Shown: one piece after another, positions 55,208 through 63,241 of the stretch
How positions within the stretch are numbered: position 1 is the first letter of the stretch
Layout: each line of letters begins with the position of its first letter
Translations under genes and position numbers: made by a program
The notes under the pieces: generated by a model
Seen by the model: only the letters and a program-made list of their open reading frames with translations
Told to the model about the DNA's origin: nothing
Databases searched by the model: none
Source of the DNA: Massilia arenae
GTDB taxonomy: Bacteria > Pseudomonadota > Gammaproteobacteria > Burkholderiales > Burkholderiaceae_D
Direction of reading: 5' to 3'
Assembly: GCF_008014745.1 (NCBI RefSeq)
Contig: NZ_VPFD01000006.1
Location: 1 to 64,000, forward strand
Length of the DNA: 64,000 nt

Positions 55208-55894
55208 TTAACCTGCTTCTTCGGGCGTGACCGCGGGCGCACGCACGATGCCGGGGATGCGCTTCGGTGGCATTTGATGCATGAAAACCACATGCTGGGC
55301 CATGCAGAGCGCGACATAGGCCAGCAGCTCGCACAATTCCTCGAACGCCTGGGCGCTGGGGATCACCCGGTCGAGATGACAGGACATATGGCCCTCGGCG
55401 CAGGTCGATCCCATGGCGGCTGCCAGCATGACGATCAGGACTACCCAGGGTACTCGGCGGGTGAACGCGGCCCTCAGCGGCCCGTCGATCCGGTGGTACA
55501 CGGCACTAACCAGGAGCGCCGCCAGCAGCACCCCGGCGCCGGGCCGGACCAGGGGCTGGAACCATAGCGCCATCCCTGCCATGGTGTCGGCGGCGGTGGA
55601 GTGGTCGGGCAGCCATGCCCTGCCCCAGCTGAGCTCACGCCCCGCCAGCAGCAGCCAGACCGGCGCGAGCCATAGCGCCAGCATGGCGACGCGCGCCGGA
55701 CGGGCGCGCACATACATCAGCAGCGCCAGCACGCAGCCGGCGCACAGCACCAGCACCTGCAGGCTTTCCAGCGGGCCGCCCTCACGCGCCCAGGCGGCGG
55801 GCAGCACCAGGCTGGCCGGATAGCAGGCGGCCAGCGCCGCCAGCAGCATCCATTCGACCCGGCCATCCGGCAACCATGAAGGACTTCGTCGCAT
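55208..55894 (-). CDS. membrane protein of unknown function
   Basis: 228 residues from ATG 55894 with GGAG nearby. Six hydrophobic segments are visible. Between helices 3 and 4 is GRELSWGRAWLPDHSTAADT, and near the C-terminus SCHLDRVIPSAQAFEELCEL. I do not recognise the family. It lies between ctaB and the PCuAC gene on the same strand, so a link to respiratory-chain assembly is possible but unsupported. Confidence 0.65.
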   Translation of the reverse strand: MRRSPSWLPDGRVEWMLLAALAACYPASLVLPAAWAREGGPLESLQVLVLCAGCVLALLMYVRARPARVAMLALWLAPVWLLLAGRELSWGRAWLPDHSTAADTMAGMALWFQPLVRPGAGVLLAALLVSAVYHRIDGPLRAAFTRRVPWVVLIVMLAAAMGSTCAEGHMSCHLDRVIPSAQAFEELCELLAYVALCMAQHVVFMHQMPPKRIPGIVRAPAVTPEEAG

Positions 55895-56053
55895 ATCCGC
55901 TCCAATCGCATGAGGCCGCGGTTCCCCTGCCGGGAAACCTGTCGGCAATCACGCGATTGTACGAAGCGCGATCATGCGCACGATTGGTTCGCAGAAAAAT
56001 CCTACCAATGGTTGTTGTTTTCACGTCAACCATCGTGCTGCGGAATTGCCGTT

Positions 56054-56527
56054 TCAGTGCCCGGCGTGGGCCGGCTTGGCGACGCTGTTCAGGGCTTTCA
56101 CCGGCGCCTGGATCTCGACCTGCTCGCGCTTGCCGTCCTTGCCTTCGAAGACCAGGGTGAACGGCACGGTATCGCCCTCCTTCACCTGGGCTTTCAGATT
56201 CATCATCATGATGTGATAGCCGCCCGGCTTGAGTTCCACCGTCTTGCCGGCCGGCAGATCGACCGACTGCACCTGGCGCATGCGCATGACGTCGCCCTGC
56301 ATCGCCATCTCGTGCACTTCGACCGTCGGGGTCAGCGGCGAGCTGGCCGACACGAACTTGCTGTCCTTGGCCGCTTGCAGCTGCATGAAGGCGCCGGTCG
56401 CCTTTTGTTGCGGAACGGTGGCGCGCACCCAGGCGTCCTTGACGCTGACATTGGCCTGGGCCTGGGCCGAACTAGCGACGGCAGCCAGCATGGCAGCGGC
56501 GGCGACGGTGCGGATGAAATGGTTCAT
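56054..56527 (-). CDS. periplasmic copper chaperone PCu(A)C
   Basis: 157 residues from ATG 56527 (AAGGAGA upstream) with a signal peptide. The copper-binding pattern H-M-X10-M-X21-H-X-M is visible as VHEMAMQGDVMRMRQVQ and then GGYHIMMMNLK. It delivers Cu(I) to the CuA or CuB site of cytochrome oxidase together with SCO proteins. It follows the SCO gene by 34 bases on the same strand, which supports that function. Confidence 0.9.
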   Translation of the reverse strand: MNHFIRTVAAAAMLAAVASSAQAQANVSVKDAWVRATVPQQKATGAFMQLQAAKDSKFVSASSPLTPTVEVHEMAMQGDVMRMRQVQSVDLPAGKTVELKPGGYHIMMMNLKAQVKEGDTVPFTLVFEGKDGKREQVEIQAPVKALNSVAKPAHAGH

Positions 56528-56561
56528 GGTGTTCTCCTTGAATGATGTAAATAGGGGCAAA

Positions 56562-57176
56562 TCAGGCGGCATGCAGCAGCTTGCGCACGTCGGCAGCGTA
56601 CTCGATCGCCGACTGGCTGTGCGAAAGTTTCAGGCGCAGCTTGCCCTTGGTGTCGAAGGCATAGGTGACCGAGGTATGGTCGATGGTGTAGGAATCGCCG
56701 GTCGGCACCTTCTGATAGATGACCTTGAATTCCTTTGCGGTCTCGGCCAGGCGCTCCTGGTCACCGTACAGGGCGAGGAAGGTCGGATCGAAGGCGGCCG
56801 TATAGGCATTCAGGACCTCGGGCGTATCGCGCTCCGGGTCGACGCTGACGAACAGCACTTGCAGGCGGTCGCCGTCCGGCCCCAGCAGGGTCTTGACCTC
56901 GGCCGCGCGCGCCAGCGCCGTCGGGCACACGTCCGGGCATTGGGTGAAGCCGAAGAACACCAGCACGACCTTGTCCTTGAAGTCGGCCAGCGTGCGTTCC
57001 TGGCCGCTCGGATCCTTGAGGCGGAAATCGCGGCCGAAATCGGCGCCGGTGATATCGGTGCCGTTGAAACTGACCGAACTGCCCATGCTGCAGCCGGCCA
57101 GGGCGCCCAATGCGAGGGCCGCGCCGGACAGCACGAAGGCGCGCCGCGAGGCGATGCTTGAAACTCGTTGATTCAT
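56562..57176 (-). CDS. SCO1/SenC copper-delivery protein
   Basis: A 204-residue lipoprotein (signal ending ALGALAGCSMG) from ATG 57176, preceded by AGGAG; a longer upstream frame is a shadow of the DUF2946 gene. A thioredoxin-like fold carries the copper-binding CPDVC in FGFTQCPDVCPTAL and the third ligand His in YTIDHTSVTYAFD. It matures the CuA site of cytochrome c oxidase. Second gene of a DUF2946-SCO-PCuAC run. Confidence 0.9.
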   Translation of the reverse strand: MNQRVSSIASRRAFVLSGAALALGALAGCSMGSSVSFNGTDITGADFGRDFRLKDPSGQERTLADFKDKVVLVFFGFTQCPDVCPTALARAAEVKTLLGPDGDRLQVLFVSVDPERDTPEVLNAYTAAFDPTFLALYGDQERLAETAKEFKVIYQKVPTGDSYTIDHTSVTYAFDTKGKLRLKLSHSQSAIEYAADVRKLLHAA

Positions 57177-57291
57177 CTTGCTACTCCTGGATACTTCCCG
57201 ATGAGCGCACGGCGTGCGGACGCAAACCCCAAGGGCCACGCCGCGCCGCGCGCGTAAAGACAACACCGGCCTTGGTGCCGGCTCGAAGACA

Positions 57292-57648
57292 TCAGGAGTG
57301 CGCGGGCGGCCCGCGTGGCGGCAGCGGTGCACCGGCCGTGGCGGCGACGTGGAAGGCGGCGGGCACGAGCACGGCCGCGGTCGCCGGTAGCGGCGGTGGG
57401 ACGCACGGGGCCGTCGGCAGCGGCGGCACGGCGGCGGGCAGGCACAGCGGGCAATCGAGGGTATGCCCCTTGGCGTGCACGGCGGCGCCGTCGCGATCGA
57501 CGAGGACGACCTTGACGCCGCCCTCGGAACACACCAGCGCCATCGCGGCCGGCTGCACCATGGGGGCGGCACTGGCGGCGCCCAGGGTGAGGACGAACCA
57601 GGCCAGGACCAATCGGACCAGCATCGACGATGTGCGCAGGATGTGCAT
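57292..57648 (-). CDS. DUF2946 small exported protein
   Basis: 118 residues with a signal peptide (LVRLVLAWFVLTLGAASAAP). The conserved Cys set ALVCSEGGV and HTLDCPLCLPAAVPP is typical of DUF2946, which is often encoded next to copper genes in beta-proteobacteria. The C-terminal 50 residues are rich in Pro and Ala. It may bind copper in the periplasm. First gene of the copper-delivery run. Confidence 0.75.
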   Translation of the reverse strand: MHILRTSSMLVRLVLAWFVLTLGAASAAPMVQPAAMALVCSEGGVKVVLVDRDGAAVHAKGHTLDCPLCLPAAVPPLPTAPCVPPPLPATAAVLVPAAFHVAATAGAPLPPRGPPAHS

Positions 57649-57931
57649 GACCTTCGATTATTGGTGATGACCTCCACTCCCGTCAACGCCAAAAGCTGCA
57701 TCCAAAAGCTCTTCCATTGTGTAGATCATGACGCATGCCCTTGACACGTATTGACGAGCCGGATATCTTAACGTTAAAAGTTGCCTTAGAGCAATTCACC
57801 CTTGGTATCAAGGGGGGAGGTACGAGAACTCGGCCACAGGCACGCGGAAATAGCAAGGCCTGCGCGGTGCGGACGGCGGTTGCCGCCGGCGCAGGAATCC
57901 CAATCAAAAATTGATAACCAAGGAGTATCAA

Positions 57932-60900
57932 ATGAATTTACTGCCTCGCGGGCAGTCTTCAGGCCGCAACCGCATGCCCGGCCTGCCCCTCGCGCTCATG
58001 ATGTTGCTTGCCGGTTGCGGCGGTGGCGGAGATGGCGATTCGCCCATGTCTTCCATGCAAAGTGCCAGCAAGAGCCTGTTCCGCGCCTTTTCCGGCGCGG
58101 CCGAGCAGCCCGAAGCCCCGCTTACCCCGATCAAGGCGACCGCGACATCGCGCGAGCGCGGCGATCTCGACGCCCAGTACGCCATCGACGGCGACCGCAA
58201 TACGCGCTGGGGTAGCGAATTCACCGATAAACAGCACTTCACCCTCGAATTCGCCGAAAGCGCGGTGATCACCCGCGTGCGCATCGACTGGGAGAACGCG
58301 CACGCCCGCGACTACGAGCTGCAGGTGTCCGAGGACGGCGACAGCTGGACCACGATCAAGACCGTCAACGATAGTCAGGGCGGCGTCGAGGACCTGACCG
58401 GCCTGAACGGCCAGGGCAAGTACCTGCGAGTCAACGGACTCAAGCGCGCCGGGCAGTATGGCTACTCGATCCTGGAAATCCAGGCCTTTACCGGCACCCC
58501 GGCCGAACCGGGCACGCCGCCGACCACGCCCGACCCGGAGATCCCGATCGACCTGAGCAAGCCTGGCGTCATCGTCAAGCCGGCCGGCGCGGTATCGTCG
58601 GAACCGGAAAACGGCGGCCTGTCGGCCAGCATGGCGATCGACGGCAAGCTCAACACGCGCTGGGCCAGCAAGCCGAAGGAAGACAATGGCTGGATCCAGT
58701 TCGACTTCGCCTCGCCCACCCCGATCGGCTACATGAAGCTGCACTGGGAAAACTCGTATGCCAAGGAATACTCGCTGTCGACCTCGAACGACGGCAAGAC
58801 CTGGACCGAGCTGCGCGTCGTCAGCGACGGCAAGGGCAAGGAAGAAGAATTCTTCAACCTGAACGCGGTCGCCAAGCACGTGCGCCTGCAGGGCCTGCGG
58901 CGCGCTACCGACTACGGTTACTCGCTGTGGGAAGTCGAGTTCAAGACCCCAGGTAGCGACAATACCGTGCCCGAGGCGCCGACCTCGGCCGTGGCCTTCC
59001 CGGCCAACGGCAATGGCTTGACCCCGCTGCCCGGTTCGAACGAAGCGCTCGAATCGCTGCAGTTCACCCTCGCCGACGGCACCCTGGTCACGCGCTTCGG
59101 TGCGCGCGGCAAGGCCCGCCACGGTCGCGAGCGCGGCGAGGAGTGGAACGAGATCAATTCGCCGTACCCGAACCAGACGGTCGATCCGGCCACCGGCCAG
59201 GCGGTCGACAAGGGGCCAGGCAATCACCTGACCTTCGTGCCGCTGTATTACAAGAACCGCACCTGGGGCGTCGAGATCATCGACCGCAGCCGCGTGGCGA
59301 ACAACACCAAGCCGGTGTTGACCGTCAACCAGTACACCACGGTGCCCTTCCTGAGTGGCGGCGTGGCGTTCTTCCGTCAGTTCGACAACCGCGACGCCAC
59401 CGGCTACGGCTGGATGGCGCCGGGCCAGCTCGTCAACGACCAGGTCAAGGTTTGCCCGACGACGCCTTATCCGCGTAATAACACCTTGTACAACCCGAAC
59501 CTGGCCAACGGCGACTGCACCCTGCAGCTGTGGGACTATCCGGGCCATACCGCCCTGAATTCGGATGGTTTCCCGAATGGCACCCACGTTCCAGCACGGC
59601 GTCTCGTGGCGGGCGACGTGATCGAGGTCTCGCCGTCGTACTTCACCACCCAGGCGGCGCTGTCGGCCCTCGGCGACACCGGCAACATCCGCTACTACTC
59701 GACCGAGTGGACGTATGTGGTCGGCGAAGGCCTGCGGCCATGGTATGGCGTGCAGCCGCGCCTGATGAACGCACCGCTGCCGTTCGAAACCTTGTCCGGC
59801 GGCATCGGCTCGGTCTCGTACAACTACAGCGACAACGGCAAGTTCATGTTCCAGCAGCCGTACAACAACGTCGGCATGCAGAATATGCAGCGCTTCGTCG
59901 AAGGTCGTCGCCTGCTGCATACGAGCTTCAGCACGGGCGAGCATAACGAGCCGACCAACGAGAAGTACCAGGCGGTAGTCGGACTGCAAGGCAAGACCTT
60001 CGGCCAGGAGACCTGCGTGGCCTGCCATGCGAACAATGGCCGCAGCCCGGCCCCGGTCGACAAGCGTCGCCTGGACACGATGAGCGTGCGGGTCGCGACC
60101 ATCGGCACCGACGGCGCCCAGCTGCCGCATCCGGTGTATGGCGCGACGGTGCAGATGAACGCCCTGTCCAACGCCGGCACCCCGCAGAACTGGGGCACCG
60201 GCGTGCGGGTCGACGGCTTCGAGACCAAGACGGTCGCGCTGGCCGACGGCACGGTCGTTACCCTGAGCAAACCCAAGCTCAAGTTCGATGGTCCGACCCC
60301 GAGCGTGGTGTCGCTGCGCTCGGCCCAGCCGATGATCGGCGTCGGCCTGCTCGAAGCCGTGCCTGAAGCCGACATCCTGGCGCGCGTGCGCACCACGCCG
60401 GACCAGGATGGCGTCAAGGGCACCGCCAACTTCGTGTTCAACCCCGAAACCGGCGCGGTCCAGCTGGGCCGCTTCGGCTGGAAGGCATCGAAGGCGACGC
60501 TGCGTCACCAGACCGCCAGCGCACTGCTGCAGGACATGTCGGTGACCTCGCCGGTCTACCCGAGCCTGAGCTGCGACAACAACCCGGCCGGTTGCGCCAC
60601 GGCGCCGAAACAGCGCGGCATTTCGGAGACCGACCTGACCAAGATCTCGCACTACCTGGCCCTGCTCGCAGTGCCGGCGCAGCGCAGCCTGGCCAGCGGC
60701 TTCCCGAAAGGCGTCGCGCCGATCAAGGAACTGGACGTCGACACGGTCAAGGTGGCGGCCGGCTCCAAGCTGTTCGAAGCGATGCGCTGCGTGGCCTGCC
60801 ACACGCCGTCGATGAAGACCGGTTCGAACCACCTGTTCGCGGAACTGCGCGATCAGACCATCCGTCCGTACTCCGACCTGCTGCTGCACGATATGGGTCC

Positions 60901-61156
60901 GGAACTCGCCGACGGCTACACCGAGGGCCAGGCCGGCGGCGGCATGTGGCGCACCCCGACGCTGTGGGGTATCGGCCTCTCCGATGCGGTCATGGACAAG
61001 GAAGGCAAGGTCGGCTACCTGCATGACGGCCGCGCGCGCAACCTGACCGAAGCGATCATGTGGCACGGCGGCGAAGCAGCCGCCGCCCGCAACCGCTTCG
61101 CCAAGCTGAACAAGGCCCAGCGTGACGAGTTGATGGCGTTCCTGCGTTCGCTGTAA
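57932..61156 (+). CDS. di-haem oxidoreductase-like lipoprotein with two discoidin domains
   Basis: A 1074-residue lipoprotein (signal ending MMLLAGCGGGG) from ATG 57932, preceded by AAGGAG. Two F5/8-type (CBM32-like) domains follow at about residues 65-190 and 215-345, each with DGDRNTRWGS- or DGKLNTRWAS-type strands. The C-terminal 650 residues resemble the di-haem oxidoreductase (thiol oxidoreductase-like) family, with haem sites CVACH at 695-699 and 953-957. It probably attaches to surface or extracellular glycan and exchanges electrons. A 6-bp dyad TTGATA / TATCAA encloses its ribosome binding site. Confidence 0.82.
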   Translation: MNLLPRGQSSGRNRMPGLPLALMMLLAGCGGGGDGDSPMSSMQSASKSLFRAFSGAAEQPEAPLTPIKATATSRERGDLDAQYAIDGDRNTRWGSEFTDKQHFTLEFAESAVITRVRIDWENAHARDYELQVSEDGDSWTTIKTVNDSQGGVEDLTGLNGQGKYLRVNGLKRAGQYGYSILEIQAFTGTPAEPGTPPTTPDPEIPIDLSKPGVIVKPAGAVSSEPENGGLSASMAIDGKLNTRWASKPKEDNGWIQFDFASPTPIGYMKLHWENSYAKEYSLSTSNDGKTWTELRVVSDGKGKEEEFFNLNAVAKHVRLQGLRRATDYGYSLWEVEFKTPGSDNTVPEAPTSAVAFPANGNGLTPLPGSNEALESLQFTLADGTLVTRFGARGKARHGRERGEEWNEINSPYPNQTVDPATGQAVDKGPGNHLTFVPLYYKNRTWGVEIIDRSRVANNTKPVLTVNQYTTVPFLSGGVAFFRQFDNRDATGYGWMAPGQLVNDQVKVCPTTPYPRNNTLYNPNLANGDCTLQLWDYPGHTALNSDGFPNGTHVPARRLVAGDVIEVSPSYFTTQAALSALGDTGNIRYYSTEWTYVVGEGLRPWYGVQPRLMNAPLPFETLSGGIGSVSYNYSDNGKFMFQQPYNNVGMQNMQRFVEGRRLLHTSFSTGEHNEPTNEKYQAVVGLQGKTFGQETCVACHANNGRSPAPVDKRRLDTMSVRVATIGTDGAQLPHPVYGATVQMNALSNAGTPQNWGTGVRVDGFETKTVALADGTVVTLSKPKLKFDGPTPSVVSLRSAQPMIGVGLLEAVPEADILARVRTTPDQDGVKGTANFVFNPETGAVQLGRFGWKASKATLRHQTASALLQDMSVTSPVYPSLSCDNNPAGCATAPKQRGISETDLTKISHYLALLAVPAQRSLASGFPKGVAPIKELDVDTVKVAAGSKLFEAMRCVACHTPSMKTGSNHLFAELRDQTIRPYSDLLLHDMGPELADGYTEGQAGGGMWRTPTLWGIGLSDAVMDKEGKVGYLHDGRARNLTEAIMWHGGEAAAARNRFAKLNKAQRDELMAFLRSL

Positions 61157-61176
61157 GCGTAGTGCAGCTAGCGTGA

Positions 61177-61208
61177 ATGGCGCCGGGAGCGATCCCGGCG
61201 CCATTTTT
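61177..61208 (+). terminator. strong Rho-independent terminator
   Basis: A 12-bp perfect stem ATGGCGCCGGGA / TCCCGGCGCCAT with a GCGA loop, running into five Ts. It ends the di-haem oxidoreductase transcript and isolates the ParD-map operon. Confidence 0.9.
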
Positions 61209-61224
61209 CGTTCCCACGCCAGGC

Positions 61225-61278
61225 TTGACGCGATATATGGAACGTATACAATCAATATACGAATCATATACGGAGTAT
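61225..61278 (+). promoter_or_regulatory. promoter and three direct repeats ahead of the ParD-like gene
   Basis: TTGACG at 61225-61230, a 16-base spacer and TACAAT at 61247-61252. Three 11-base direct repeats of the form ATACRAATCAT occupy 61246-61278; the first overlaps the -10 box and the third contains the GGAG ribosome binding site. Neighbouring repeats also form the small dyad CGTATA / TATACG. This is what an autorepressing ribbon-helix-helix protein would bind. Confidence 0.7.
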
Positions 61279-61282
61279 TACC

Positions 61283-61495
61283 ATGGGCATCGTCAACATC
61301 GAAGACGACCTGCACGACCAGGTCCGCCTCGCCACCAAGGTCTCGTGCCGCTCGATCAACGCGCAAGCCGCGTTCTGGATCAAGATCGGCATGCTGTGCG
61401 AGACCAATCCCACCCTCAGCTTCAACGAAATCGTTCAGCGCGAGCTGGCCGCCGCCGGCGTGTCGGCGCCGCCTCTCACCCTGAGCGCGGCATGA
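61283..61495 (+). CDS. ParD-like ribbon-helix-helix protein
   Basis: 70 residues. The start (GIVNIEDDLHDQVRLATKVS) is the RHH strand and first helix of the ParD-like antitoxin family, and the remainder (INAQAAFWIKIGMLCETNPT) is helical. There is no parE toxin; instead its stop overlaps the ATG of the methionine aminopeptidase gene (ATGA). It should repress its own promoter through the three direct repeats upstream and so set the level of the peptidase. Confidence 0.8.
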   Translation: MGIVNIEDDLHDQVRLATKVSCRSINAQAAFWIKIGMLCETNPTLSFNEIVQRELAAAGVSAPPLTLSAA

Positions 61496-62265
61496 CCAAG
61501 CAACCGCATGAACTGGCGCTGATGGCCGAATCCGGGCGCCTGCTGGCATCCGTGTTCGGGATGCTCGACAAGCTGTCCCTGGCCGGCATGACGACCCTCG
61601 AGGTCGACACGCTCGTCGAACGCTTCATCATCGATGAGCTCGTCGCACGGCCGGCCAGCAAGGGCCAGTACGATTATGGCTTCGTCCTCAACTCGTCGAT
61701 CAACCACGTGGTCTGCCACGGCGTGCCGTCGACGGGCGACGTGCTCAAGGACGGCGACATCGTGAACTTCGACATTACGCTCGAGAAGAACGGCTATATC
61801 GCCGACTCCAGCAAGACCTACCTGGTCGGCGCGGTCGCCCTGGACGCGCGCCGGCTGGTGCAGACCACCTACGAGGCGATGTGGAAAGGCATCCGCGCGG
61901 TGCGGCCCGGCGCCACCCTGGGCGACGTCGGCCACGCGATCGAGCGCCACGCCAAGAGGAATGGCTGTTCGGTCGTGCGCGAGTATTGCGGCCATGGCAT
62001 CGGCCGCGAGATGCACGAGGAACCGCAGGTGCTGCACTTCGGGTCGAAAGGCGCGGGCCTCAAGCTGCGCGAGGGCATGGTGTTCACCATCGAGCCCATG
62101 CTCAACCGGGGTGGGCGCAGCGTGCGCACCGAGGACGATGGCTGGACCGTCGTGACGCGCGATGGGGCCTTGTCGGCGCAGTTCGAGCACACTGTGGCCG
62201 TCACGGCCAGCGGTGTCGCGGTGCTGACCCTGCGTCCCGAAGAACGCGCGATGGTCGCCGCCTAG
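61492..62265 (+). CDS. map: type I methionine aminopeptidase
   Basis: 257 residues. The metal ligands are visible in order: VNFDITLEKNGYIADSSKTY (Asp, Asp), HGIGREMHEEP (His), FTIEPML (Glu) and FEHTVAV (Glu, His). It removes N-terminal Met from new proteins. The ATG at 61492 overlaps the ParD-like stop; a longer frame upstream to 61177 is not credible because it runs through the terminator and promoter. It is probably an accessory copy, since the essential map gene is usually next to rpsB. It converges with the DsrE-like gene with a 4-base overlap. Confidence 0.9.
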   Translation: MTKQPHELALMAESGRLLASVFGMLDKLSLAGMTTLEVDTLVERFIIDELVARPASKGQYDYGFVLNSSINHVVCHGVPSTGDVLKDGDIVNFDITLEKNGYIADSSKTYLVGAVALDARRLVQTTYEAMWKGIRAVRPGATLGDVGHAIERHAKRNGCSVVREYCGHGIGREMHEEPQVLHFGSKGAGLKLREGMVFTIEPMLNRGGRSVRTEDDGWTVVTRDGALSAQFEHTVAVTASGVAVLTLRPEERAMVAA

Positions 62266-62648
62266 AACACCAGCATGCGCCAACCCGGCGCGCTGCCCTG
62301 CTCAACGAAGGACACCATGCCTTCGACGCCGGCGCAGTGCGGCGCGAGCGCCGAACGGTCGGCGCCGCTGGCGTGCAGCGCCTGGGTGCAGGCGCGTATC
62401 TCCACGCCCAGATCGACGCTCGCCTCCAGGTGACGTGAGATCGGCCACTGCTCCGCGCCGAAGCCGGTCAGGCGCGCCGCATTCTCGGCCAGCAGCCATT
62501 GCACCGACTGGCTCGAGAACAGCATCTTGACCCGCATATCGAGTGCAGCCGCGGCTTGCGCGGTCATGAAGGGGGTAGCGAGCAGTTCTGGCCGTGACAG
62601 GTCGCAGGACCAGACCAGGATGGCCAGCCCGCGCTCCTGCGTGCTCAC
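62262..62648 (-). CDS. DsrE-like protein
   Basis: 128 residues with a DsrE/DsrF-like fold: GLAILVWSCDLSRPELLATP, then MRVKMLFSSQSVQWLL and GVEIRACTQALHASG. Members of this family carry persulfide sulfur or act as small redox proteins; here Cys in VWSCD and RACTQ could serve. The gene is translationally coupled (ATGA) to an upstream GcvH-like gene on the same strand, so the two probably function as a pair. Confidence 0.72.
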   Translation of the reverse strand: MSTQERGLAILVWSCDLSRPELLATPFMTAQAAAALDMRVKMLFSSQSVQWLLAENAARLTGFGAEQWPISRHLEASVDLGVEIRACTQALHASGADRSALAPHCAGVEGMVSFVEQGSAPGWRMLVF

Positions 62649-63091
62649 GGCTTGATCCAGTCGTCGGTCGGCTCGAGCCGCATGCGGCGCTCGGCCTGTT
62701 CGGCAAGCAGGGCGCCATGCGCCAGCCGGGCGCGGTCGCCCTCCCAGTCGCTGGCCTGGATCACACAGATCCAGCCCTTGCCGTACGGGTCCTGGTTGAT
62801 GAGTTCGGGCTTGTCTTCGAGCGCCTCGTTGATCTCGACCACGGTGCCGGAGACCGGCGTCTTGATCGTCACCACCGTCTTGCTCAGCTCGACCACACCC
62901 ATGGTCTTGCCCTGCTCGAGCTCATTGCCGACCGACTTCGGCCGGCACATATAGAAATAATTACCGCTGATCTTGACGCCGAAGGCGCTGACGCCGACCT
63001 GCATGCGGCCTTCGCCCAGGTCGCGGCACCACATATCGTTCTCCAGATCGAAATAGCAGTCGTCCGGATAATCGAAGCCGAGGATGATCAT
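62645..63091 (-). CDS. GcvH-like lipoyl-carrier protein
   Basis: 148 residues from ATG 63091. The biotinyl/lipoyl fold is shown by VGVSAFGVKISGNYFYM and KTMGVVELSKTVVTIKTPVSG, with the probable lipoyl-Lys in ELSK and the following PVSGTVVEIN. The sequence before the domain (FDYPDDCYFDLENDMWCRDL) and the tail differ from housekeeping GcvH, and no gcvT or gcvP is near. GcvH-like proteins next to sulfur-transfer proteins occur in the sulfur-oxidising Hdr-like pathway (LbpA). Whether this pair has a related role is open. No clear ribosome binding site is visible. Confidence 0.75.
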   Translation of the reverse strand: MIILGFDYPDDCYFDLENDMWCRDLGEGRMQVGVSAFGVKISGNYFYMCRPKSVGNELEQGKTMGVVELSKTVVTIKTPVSGTVVEINEALEDKPELINQDPYGKGWICVIQASDWEGDRARLAHGALLAEQAERRMRLEPTDDWIKP

Positions 63092-63113
63092 GGTAGTAAG
63101 GGGAATAAAGTCA

Positions 63114-63209
63114 TGGCGGAAGGATGCGGGAGTCGAACCCACCCGGCGACGCATGGCGCCACCAACTGGGTTTGAAGCCCAGCCGCCCCACCAGGGACGA
63201 TTTCCTTCC
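63114..63209 (-). tRNA. selC: tRNA-Sec (UCA anticodon)
   Basis: 96 bases including the encoded GCCA end. On the minus strand it starts GGAAGGAA, has the anticodon loop CTTCAAA with anticodon TCA, a long variable arm, the T-arm GGGTTCGACTCCC and an acceptor 3' half ending TCCTTCCGCCA. The extended acceptor stem and large variable arm are those of bacterial selenocysteine tRNA, and many positions match E. coli selC. It implies that the organism inserts selenocysteine. No selA, selB or selenoprotein gene is in the window. Confidence 0.93.
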
Positions 63210-63241
63210 GAAGAGCCCGCATTTTACCGCGTGCGGGCAAT

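Noticed and set aside
57959..61549. 1196-codon open frame on the minus strand opposite the di-haem oxidoreductase
   Set aside because: An antisense shadow of high-GC coding sequence; repetitive Arg/Val/Ala-rich text without motifs, while the plus strand has clear haem motifs and domains.
63114..63209. selC as the integration site of a genomic island
   Set aside because: Both flanks are ordinary core genes, no integrase is adjacent and no repeated tRNA 3' end was seen.
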